From: Frigoribacterium sp. JB110
GTDB lineage: Bacteria; Actinomycetota; Actinomycetes; Actinomycetales; Microbacteriaceae
Direction of reading: 5' to 3'
NCBI RefSeq assembly: GCF_900163665.1
Contig: NZ_FUIA01000009.1
Coordinates: forward strand, 62,001 to 126,000
DNA: 64,000 bases
The notes beneath the pieces are model-generated. The model did no database searches and had not been told where the DNA came from. It worked only from the letters and a program-made list of their open reading frames with translations. Of this stretch, positions 57,505-64,000 are shown in pieces. Each line of letters opens with the position of its first letter. Position 1 is the first letter of the stretch. Made by a program: the position numbers and the translations under genes.

Positions 57505-57528
57505 TAGGCTGAGCCGATCACTCGGCTC
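57505..57528 (+). promoter_or_regulatory. Promoter region of the LuxR gene with hairpin
   Basis: TAGGCT (57505-57510) may be a -10. Immediately after it, GAGCCGA (57511-57517) and TCGGCTC (57522-57528) form a perfect inverted repeat with a 4-base gap, at the expected transcript start. It could be an operator or a 5' mRNA hairpin. Confidence 0.45.
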
Positions 57529-57601
57529 CATAGTGAGAAATGCACTACGTGGCCCTCGCCGGGCGCGGCCGATCGTTGCGAGGGCGCAGGGAGGAACGGT
57601 C

Positions 57602-60187
57602 ATGGGTCGCACTGTCGGACCGATGGGGAGTGAGCAGCTGCTCGACCTGTTGGAGGAGCAGCACACTGCGGCCGGACGCGGGCTTCTGGTCACGGGCGCG
57701 CACGGTGCGGGGAAGACTCGGATGCTGCGCGCCGCCAGCGCAACGCTGCAGCAGCGCGGCTCGACGGCCCCGGTGCTCGCAGCTCACAGCGTCGGCGGCG
57801 ACGTGCCGCTGGGGCTGTTCCTCGGCGTCGCCGACCTCGCCGTCACCATGCCGAGCAGTCCAGCCGGGATCATCGATGCGTTCGCCCGTCGGCGCTCCAC
57901 CAGTGCGCTGCTGGTCGACGGCGTCGAACACGTTGATCCTGCCTCCCTGTTCGTGATCCTCAAGCTCCTGCAGACCACTCGGCTCCCGGCGATCCTGACC
58001 GCGACGGACATCGCGGCTGTGCCAGACGGCGTGCGCGCGCTCTGCGACAGCGGCGACCTGGCCCCGGTCAGCGTGCTTCCGCTGACGAGGGCAGAGGCCG
58101 CCGAGATCATCGAACGCGAACTCGGCGGCCAGGCGACGCCCGCGGCGGTATCGAAGCTCGCGCTCGCCAGCGGGGGCAGCCCGCTGCAGCTGGTCGAGCT
58201 CATCGCCGGATCGCGCGACTCCGACCGACTCGTCGAATCCGAGCACGGATGGGAGCTGCGCGACGCCCCGATGCCGACACCGCGCCTGGCCGAGCGGGCG
58301 GAGGCGAAGCTCGCCGCTCTGGACCCGTCGGCCGTCGACGCCGTCACGTGCGCGGCGCTCGCAGGCGAGTATCCATCGGCTGCCATCGCCCCCGCCGACC
58401 GTCGCGCGCTCGCGCATGCCGGCCTCATCGAAACGACGGCATCCGGATGGATTCGGCTGATCCACCCGCTCGACGCCGAGCACCTCCGAACTCGCGGGTC
58501 GTCGGCACTGCGGCGGGAACTGGTCGGAGAGTCGATCAGGGCGCTTCGCGAGGCGTCCGCGAGCGGCGACCCCGGCGCTGCGCGCCGTGCCGACGCGCTC
58601 GCCGTCCGGCACGGATACGACATCGACCCTGATGCGGCGGTCGGGCTCGCCGAGCACGCGTTGGGAGCGTTCGACGAGCCGCTGGCGCTTCTGGCCGCGA
58701 AGGCGGCGCTCGCCGGTGATCCGTCGAATCCGGCGGCCCACCGTGTGGTGGGGTCGGCGGCCTCTGCTCTCGGCGAGACGACCGAAGCGGATGCGTCGTT
58801 CCGCGCCGCGCAGCTGCACGTTCGCACCGATGTCGAGCGGGTGTCGGTCGCGCTCGCCATGGCGCAGCATCTCGGGGTCCGACGGCACGACGCAGCTGCG
58901 GCGCTCGCGGTGCTCGCCGACGCGGCGGCCGTCGTCGATGACGACATCGCGGCCGCGCACCTGGTACGTGCCAGGATGCGATGGGCTTCCGTGGCAGGGC
59001 GGCAGAGCGAGCGCGTCGAATCGAGACCTGTGGCAGAAGTCGGTGCCGTGGGTGCAGATGCCGCGCTGGGCCTGATCACGACGGCGATGGGCGGTCTCAT
59101 CTCCGGGCCGCTCGACGACGCGGAGCGGCTGCTGCCCGACCTGCGGCGCATCCCGGATGAGGTGCTCGCCCTGGTTCCGGGTGGCGCCTCGCTGATCGAC
59201 CTCGCTGAGGTCATGGCGCTGTCGTACAGCGGCGACGTGCTCGCGACGCGCCGCAGCATCCAGGAGGCGATCGCCTCGGCCGGCTCGCAGAAACCGGAGA
59301 GTCTCGGCGCCTGGGAGTATGCCCTCGGCGTGCTCGAGTTGTTCTCCGCCGATGCGGACGTCGCGCATCAGGCGGCGCAGTCCGCGACCGTTCATCTCGA
59401 TTGGCGCGATACGGCAGGGCTCCTCCCCGCCGCATACGCGCTCACCGGGGCTGCTGCCCTGGCCGCCGGCCGCACCGCACAGTCGACGCAGGCGTTCGAA
59501 CAGATTCCGGATGCCGCAGCCGACGATCCGAAGGTGGTGATGCTGAGCGGCTGGGTCCGTGCGCGCGGTTCGTACCTCGACGGCCGCCGTGGTGCGGCGG
59601 GAGAGACGCTGCTGGCGACCGCCGAAGGGCTGCTCGCCGCGCAGCACACGTACTTCGGCGGCATGCTGGCGCACTGCGCCGTGAGGCTCGGACACGACGT
59701 GCCCGCTGCCGCGGCCGTGCTGCGGCGTGCCGCCTCGCTCGCCGGGGGCGGCATGCTCGAGCTGTTCGTCCAGCATGCGGAGGCAGCGATAGCAGGGGAT
59801 GCGGACGCGCTCGATGCGCTCGCCGAGCAGGCCGCCGAGCTCGGGCTCGTCTCAACGGCCGTCGATATCTGGACGGGTCTGTCCATCCGACCGGCGCTGG
59901 ACGCGACGGCGGAGCTGCGGGCGAGGAGGTGCTCGGTGCGCGCGGCGGAGCTGCTGACCGACGCACCAGGGGTGCCGCTGTGGGCGGGGCGGCCCGACCG
60001 GTCGGCGCAGCTGACCGAGCGGGAGCACAAGGTCGCGCGACTGGCCGCGGAGCGTCTCACGACGAAGGAGATCGCCGAGCGGCACGGCGTATCGCCCCAC
60101 ACCGTGAACAATCAGCTGGCCGCCATCTACCGCAAGCTCGGCGTCACACGCCGCGCCGAGCTGCGCGAAGTCCTGCGCCCCGACTGA
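57602..60187 (+). CDS. LAL-type LuxR-family regulator with ATPase domain
   Basis: An 861-residue regulator of the large ATP-binding LuxR (MalT/LAL) type. The N-terminal AAA-like domain has Walker A VTGAHGAGKTRML (about 30-42) and Walker B ALLVDGVEHVD. The central 500 residues are alpha-helical repeats rich in Ala and Asp, like TPR arrays. The C-terminal 60 residues are a LuxR-type helix-turn-helix (LTEREHKVARLAAERLTTKE, VSPHTVNNQLAAIYRKLGV). ATG 57602 is chosen with GGGAGGA upstream. It stands alone; its targets and inducer are unknown. It is convergent with the epimerase gene. Confidence 0.88.
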   Translation: MGRTVGPMGSEQLLDLLEEQHTAAGRGLLVTGAHGAGKTRMLRAASATLQQRGSTAPVLAAHSVGGDVPLGLFLGVADLAVTMPSSPAGIIDAFARRRSTSALLVDGVEHVDPASLFVILKLLQTTRLPAILTATDIAAVPDGVRALCDSGDLAPVSVLPLTRAEAAEIIERELGGQATPAAVSKLALASGGSPLQLVELIAGSRDSDRLVESEHGWELRDAPMPTPRLAERAEAKLAALDPSAVDAVTCAALAGEYPSAAIAPADRRALAHAGLIETTASGWIRLIHPLDAEHLRTRGSSALRRELVGESIRALREASASGDPGAARRADALAVRHGYDIDPDAAVGLAEHALGAFDEPLALLAAKAALAGDPSNPAAHRVVGSAASALGETTEADASFRAAQLHVRTDVERVSVALAMAQHLGVRRHDAAAALAVLADAAAVVDDDIAAAHLVRARMRWASVAGRQSERVESRPVAEVGAVGADAALGLITTAMGGLISGPLDDAERLLPDLRRIPDEVLALVPGGASLIDLAEVMALSYSGDVLATRRSIQEAIASAGSQKPESLGAWEYALGVLELFSADADVAHQAAQSATVHLDWRDTAGLLPAAYALTGAAALAAGRTAQSTQAFEQIPDAAADDPKVVMLSGWVRARGSYLDGRRGAAGETLLATAEGLLAAQHTYFGGMLAHCAVRLGHDVPAAAAVLRRAASLAGGGMLELFVQHAEAAIAGDADALDALAEQAAELGLVSTAVDIWTGLSIRPALDATAELRARRCSVRAAELLTDAPGVPLWAGRPDRSAQLTEREHKVARLAAERLTTKEIAERHGVSPHTVNNQLAAIYRKLGVTRRAELREVLRPD

Positions 60188-60200
60188 CCCGCCCGCACCC

Positions 60201-60280
60201 CGCTGCCGAGATGCGCACTTCCCGTCGAAATGCGCCGGTTCTGACGCCCTTCTGGACAAAAGGTGCGCATCTCGGCAGCG
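60201..60280. repeat. Palindromic intergenic element, family 2 copy 3
   Basis: Perfect 18-base arms CGCTGCCGAGATGCGCAC (60201-60218) and its inverse at 60263-60280. A partial direct copy, CGAAATGCGC, is at 60226-60235, 19 bases after CGAGATGCGC at 60207. It starts 13 bases after the LuxR stop and ends 36 bases before the convergent epimerase stop. Confidence 0.88.
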
Positions 60281-60316
60281 AGCCGAGCGAGCCGAGCGGG
60301 CCTCGACGGCCGGGTG

Positions 60317-61231
60317 TCAGGCGGCGCGCACCACGCCCCACTCGAACGTCAGCTCATCGCCCGCGGCGATGGTGCGCAGGCCGCGGCCCGAGTTGAACGC
60401 ATCGGCAGGGGCGCTCATCGGCTCGATGGCGATCGCATGGCTGCGGCCGGGGTAGCCGTCCGTGATGAAGATGTGGGTGTAGTCGAGCCCCTCGCCCTGC
60501 CAGAGTGTGGTGGCCCGACCATCCGGAGCCGTCAGCGTCGTGCGCGCGAGCCCGTCGGCATCGCGGGTCAGGTTCGCGTAGCAGCGGTCCATGAACCCCG
60601 CACCGAGCGCACGCCCCGCGCGGAGGTCGGTCGCCTCGCCCACGGGGTGCTCGGCGATCGGAAGCATGCGCTCGTCGGTCTCGATCCACGTCGTTCCGGT
60701 GCCGGCCACGGTGATCTCCGCCGGATCGGCGTCGCCGACTGCGAGGTACGGGTGCGTGCCTACGGCGACCGGGGCCGGATCGGCGCCGACGTTCCGGATG
60801 GAATGGGTCACCCTGATGCCGTCATCCGTCAGCGCGTAGGTGACGGCTGTGTCGAGGGCGAACGGGTATCCGTTCTGCGGGAAGATCTTGGCGCGCAGGG
60901 TCGCCGCGGCGTCGGTCTGCTCGATGTCGTAGGGCGTGAAGCGCAGCAGCCCGTGGCTGGCGTTGCGGAACTTCGGCTCGCTGATCGGCAGCTGCTGCTC
61001 CCCGCCGTTGTGGCTCCATCGTCCGTCGCGCACGCGATTCGGCCACGGCACGAGCACGATCCCGGATGCCCCTGGCGCCTTGACGCCGTCGGGGTAGCCG
61101 GCGACGAGATCGGTTCCGTCGACGGCGAGCCCGCGCAGCGCCGCGCCGACCTGCGCGATCCTGGCCGTGACGGCGCCCGAAGAGAGCATGACCTGCTGAC
61201 CGGTGGGATCGACTGGGGAATGCGACGACAT
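60317..61231 (-). CDS. Aldose 1-epimerase family protein
   Basis: A 304-residue galactose-mutarotase-like protein that interconverts sugar anomers. Visible blocks: VLVPWPNRVRDGRW (substrate loop with Asn-Arg), HGLLRFTPYDI with the catalytic-site histidine, VGTHPYLAVGD with the second histidine, and IAIEPMSAPADAFNSGRG with the base glutamate. ATG 61231 is preceded by AAGGAGG. It is one member of the actinobacterial YihR/GalM-like group, likely supporting sugar use; exact sugar unknown. Confidence 0.9.
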   Translation of the reverse strand: MSSHSPVDPTGQQVMLSSGAVTARIAQVGAALRGLAVDGTDLVAGYPDGVKAPGASGIVLVPWPNRVRDGRWSHNGGEQQLPISEPKFRNASHGLLRFTPYDIEQTDAAATLRAKIFPQNGYPFALDTAVTYALTDDGIRVTHSIRNVGADPAPVAVGTHPYLAVGDADPAEITVAGTGTTWIETDERMLPIAEHPVGEATDLRAGRALGAGFMDRCYANLTRDADGLARTTLTAPDGRATTLWQGEGLDYTHIFITDGYPGRSHAIAIEPMSAPADAFNSGRGLRTIAAGDELTFEWGVVRAA

Positions 61232-61286
61232 GACGTCCTCCTTCGACAGCGGTGGTGCCTCCATCTTGGCGCATCAGAGTCGCCGC

Positions 61287-61484
61287 TCAGACTTCGATCG
61301 TGACAGCTCCGTCGGCGAAGTCGATCACGCCGTTGCCACCGTCCGGCGTCGGGGCGGGCACGATTGTGAGCTTCTCAGCGTCGCGGGCCTGATCGGCCAG
61401 ATGTGCGGACGGTGCCCACACGGCATCGAAGGCTCCGCCGACACCCGACAGTGGATACTTCCTGGAGAGCCGATCCCGTCGCAT
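61287..61484 (-). CDS. Small hypothetical protein
   Basis: A 65-residue protein of unknown function, too short to assign. It begins MRRDRLSRKYPLSGVGGAFDAVW and ends GVIDFADGAVTIEV. TAACCT is six bases before ATG 61484 on the minus strand, fitting the leaderless pattern seen at many genes here, which supports it being real. GTG 61490 is an alternative. Composition is normal for this genome. It lies between the epimerase gene (same strand) and the helicase (opposite). Confidence 0.6.
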   Translation of the reverse strand: MRRDRLSRKYPLSGVGGAFDAVWAPSAHLADQARDAEKLTIVPAPTPDGGNGVIDFADGAVTIEV

Positions 61485-61727
61485 GCCCACAGGTTACGAC
61501 CTGAACCGTCGGGCGCGAAGGGGCATCACGCGAGCTCGGGGTCGCGCAGCGTCTCGATAACCTCATCGTCCGGCACTGCCCCTGAAGCGCAGGCCCGGAT
61601 GGGGCAGAGACGTTTCTCAGGGCGGGGCGGTAGCCTGAAGGGTCGGCTTTGGGATGCCGTGCACGGTGCACGGGTGTGGTTGTGGTCCTCATGAGGCCGC
61701 AGAACACCTGGAAGGTGCTGATTCAGC

Positions 61728-64000
61728 ATGCCTAAGAACAAGAAGCCCGCAGGCGGACGCCCCGCGAAGAACTTCGATCCGCGCTACGCGAAGAAGTCCT
61801 CGCATCGCGGTCAGTCGGCCGATCGCCCCGGCGCGCGCAAGCAGCGCTGGACGGACGAGGACCGCGCAGGTCGCGACAACGCCCGCGCATTCTCCCGCGA
61901 CAACGGCGGCTCCGGCCGCCCCGTGCGCGGCCGCGACGATTCCGGCAGGCCGTCGCGCGACGACCGTTCGTTCGGCGGCGACCGCGGTCGCGGCGGGTAC
62001 TCCGGCGGCCGCGGCAACGACCGCTTCGGCGATGATCGTCGCGGCGGACGCGGTACCGAGCGCGATGACCGCGGATTCCGCGGGGGCGAGCGCGGCGGCG
62101 ACAGGTTCGAGCGCGGCGGGCGTTCCTTCGACGGAGATCGTCGCGGCGGTGACGCGCGCCGTGGCAGCCGTTTCGGCGCAGACAGCCGTGACCGCCGTCA
62201 GGGCGATGACCGTCGCGGCGGACGCGGCTTCGGCGACGAGCGTCGGGGGGAGGGCGCCGACCGCGGTGGGCGCTCCTTCGATCGCGACCGCCGGGGTGGG
62301 AACGGCCGCTTCGACTCCGATCGCCGCGGCGCGGACCGCGATGCGCGTCGTCGTGACGCGGATCGCGCCGACCGCGGCTTCGACGGCGGCAGTCGTGGGT
62401 ACCGCGCCGACCGCTCAGGCGGCGAGCGCCGCTTCGGCCGCGGCGCTGACTCCAGCGACGGTCGCCGCGACACCCGTGGCGAAACAGGCCGCGGCGGGTA
62501 CCGCGACAACCGCTTCGGCGGTGACCGCTCCTCCGACCGCACCGACCGCCGCCCCGACCGCACCGACCGCGCATCCGGGTCGCGCTTCGGCCGCGACGAC
62601 CGCACGGACCGCGGTGCCCGCTCCGACCGCGACGACCGCCGCCCAGGCACGCGTGACGACCGCGGTTCCGGATCGCGCTTCGGTCGTGACGACCGCCGCC
62701 CAGGCTCGCGTGACGACCGCGGCTCGCGATCATCCGGCGCCCGCCCCGACCGCGACGACCGTCGCGCCGGCAGTGCCCCCGGCCGCACTGAGTACGCGGG
62801 TGAGCGCGCATGGCGCGAGAACCGCGAACAGCAGCAGGCGCCGCGCACCCGTGCGCAGGAGGACCACATCGACGTCGTGCACGAGAAGCTCACGGCGCAG
62901 GCCGTCGACGCGGGTGACGTCGCCGAGGTGACCTTCGCCGACCTCGGCCTCGGCGACAACATCGTCCGCGCGCTCGCCGACATGGGCGCATCGAGCCCGT
63001 TCCCGATCCAGGCGTCGACGGCCCCGTCGATCCTCGACGGGCGCGACGTGCTCGCCCGCGGCCGCACCGGCTCCGGCAAGACGATCGCATTCGGCGCACC
63101 GCTGGTCGAGCGCATCCTGCGCGCCCAGAAGGGCACCAAGCGCGAGTTCGGCCGCGCACCCGTCGCCCTCATCCTCGCCCCGACCCGCGAGCTGGCGCTG
63201 CAGATCGATCGCACCGTGCAGCCGATCGCCCGCGCCGTGGGTCTGTTCACCACGCAGATCTACGGCGGCGTTCCGCAGGGCCGCCAGGTCGGTGCACTGA
63301 AGAAGGGCGTCGACATCGTGATCGGAACGCCCGGCCGGATCGAGGATCTGCACAAGCAGGGCAAGCTCGACCTGTCGAGCATCACCACCAGCGTGATCGA
63401 TGAGGCCGACCACATGTGCGAGCTCGGCTTCCTCGAGCCGGTGCAGCGCATCCTGCGCCTCACCTCCGATGGCGGCCAGAAGCTGCTGTTCTCCGCGACC
63501 CTCGACCGCGAGGTCGCCTCGCTCGTCGACGAGTTCCTCACCGAGCCGGCCGTCTACGAGGTCGCCGGCGAGACGCAGGAGACCGGCACGATCGATCACC
63601 GCGTGCTGGTCGTCGAGCACCGCCGCAAGGCCGAGATCCTCGAGCAGCTGGTCAACCGCGAGGGCAAGACGCTGGTGTTCACCCGCACCCGCGCCTACGC
63701 CGAGATGCTCGCCGAGCAGTTCGACGACGCGGGGCTGCGCGCGATCGCGCTGCACGGCGACCTGAACCAGGCCAAGCGCACCCGCAACATCGAGCGCTTC
63801 TCGAAGGGCAAGGCGCAGGTGCTGGTCGCCACGGATGTCGCCGCGCGCGGCATCCACGTCGACGACGTCGATCTGGTCGTGCAGGCGGATGCTCCGGATG
63901 AGTTCAAGACGTACCTGCACAGGGCGGGCCGCACCGGCCGTGCGGGCAACGAGGGGCGCGTGGTCACGCTTATCCCGCGCCAGCGCCGCCGCCGGATGAC
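61728..64000 (+). CDS. DEAD-box RNA helicase with long Arg/Gly/Asp-rich N-terminus, 3' end outside window
   Basis: The 5' 757 codons of an ATP-dependent RNA helicase; no stop is reached. Residues 1 to about 375 are low-complexity, dominated by Arg, Gly, Asp and Ser (repeats such as DDRRGGRG and GGDR). The core begins near residue 395: Q-motif region FPIQASTAPSILDGRDVLA, motif I GRTGSGKT, Ia APTRELALQ, Ib TPGR, II DEAD (VIDEADHM), III SAT, IV LVFTRTRA, V ATDVAARGIHVDDVD and VI HRAGRTGRAG. It would unwind RNA, probably in ribosome assembly or cold adaptation. ATG 61728 has AAGGTG at a longer distance. The RGG-type region could drive RNA binding or condensate formation. Confidence 0.93.
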   Translation, partial: MPKNKKPAGGRPAKNFDPRYAKKSSHRGQSADRPGARKQRWTDEDRAGRDNARAFSRDNGGSGRPVRGRDDSGRPSRDDRSFGGDRGRGGYSGGRGNDRFGDDRRGGRGTERDDRGFRGGERGGDRFERGGRSFDGDRRGGDARRGSRFGADSRDRRQGDDRRGGRGFGDERRGEGADRGGRSFDRDRRGGNGRFDSDRRGADRDARRRDADRADRGFDGGSRGYRADRSGGERRFGRGADSSDGRRDTRGETGRGGYRDNRFGGDRSSDRTDRRPDRTDRASGSRFGRDDRTDRGARSDRDDRRPGTRDDRGSGSRFGRDDRRPGSRDDRGSRSSGARPDRDDRRAGSAPGRTEYAGERAWRENREQQQAPRTRAQEDHIDVVHEKLTAQAVDAGDVAEVTFADLGLGDNIVRALADMGASSPFPIQASTAPSILDGRDVLARGRTGSGKTIAFGAPLVERILRAQKGTKREFGRAPVALILAPTRELALQIDRTVQPIARAVGLFTTQIYGGVPQGRQVGALKKGVDIVIGTPGRIEDLHKQGKLDLSSITTSVIDEADHMCELGFLEPVQRILRLTSDGGQKLLFSATLDREVASLVDEFLTEPAVYEVAGETQETGTIDHRVLVVEHRRKAEILEQLVNREGKTLVFTRTRAYAEMLAEQFDDAGLRAIALHGDLNQAKRTRNIERFSKGKAQVLVATDVAARGIHVDDVDLVVQADAPDEFKTYLHRAGRTGRAGNEGRVVTLIPRQRRRRM

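Noticed and set aside
61526..61741. Minus-strand 71-codon frame ending DDEVIETLRDPELA upstream of the helicase
   Set aside because: It covers the helicase start and promoter, has no ribosome site or promoter hexamer, and only its last 15 residues look protein-like.

Overview
The window is a high-GC stretch from an actinobacterium, most probably a Microbacteriaceae member close to Microbacterium. This placement is inferred from codon use, many GTG starts, many start codons sitting 6-7 bases after a TANNNT hexamer, a DUF3073 gene and a sterol-carrier protein gene near purM-purF. No rRNA, tRNA, CRISPR array, prophage or transposase gene was recognised. The window looks like ordinary chromosome, rich in carbohydrate uptake and regulators.

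Layout. 1-7060: a LacI regulator, a GH13 alpha-glucosidase and a divergent maltodextrin-type ABC importer (malEFG-like), bracketed by two inverted copies of a palindromic element. 7140-14322: PadR plus ABC1 kinase, purQ-purS, small membrane proteins and a two-component pair. 14441-20334: a cellobiose locus (cebE, cebF, cebG, bglC, cebR) with two CebR boxes in its promoter. 20548-21152: a PemK-type toxin-antitoxin pair with a perfect operator. 22060-27909: a six-gene minus-strand operon (frlB-like deglycase, importer, frlD-like kinase, GntR regulator) that reads as an Amadori-product (fructosamine) utilisation system with a large inverted-repeat operator.

28145-43662: an SDR, PPK2, 5-oxoprolinase pxpA and pxpB-pxpC fusion, and purine genes purC, purD, purM and purF interleaved with a phosphatase, a BisC-type molybdoenzyme and small unknowns. 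44008-51764: membrane proteins, an ABC-2 exporter under TetR control, universal stress protein, PadR plus DUF4097, a TipA-like MerR gene and a second TetR with its divergent target. 51847-64000: two crcB genes, a large RND pump, a lipoprotein, a DUF4870 protein, a LAL-type LuxR regulator, an aldose epimerase and the 5' part of a DEAD-box helicase with a very long Arg/Gly/Asp-rich N-terminus.

How the parts work together. Three sugar importers are each built from one lipoprotein and two permeases, none with its own ATPase, so a shared MsiK-like ATPase elsewhere is expected. Each importer has a strong hairpin between the binding-protein gene and the first permease gene. Imported sugars would be processed by GH13, GH1, and kinase plus deglycase respectively, each under its own repressor.

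The least explained feature is a set of intergenic elements in three sequence families that share one geometry: an arm, a partial copy of the arm, a spacer, and the inverted arm. All lie next to gene 3' ends.
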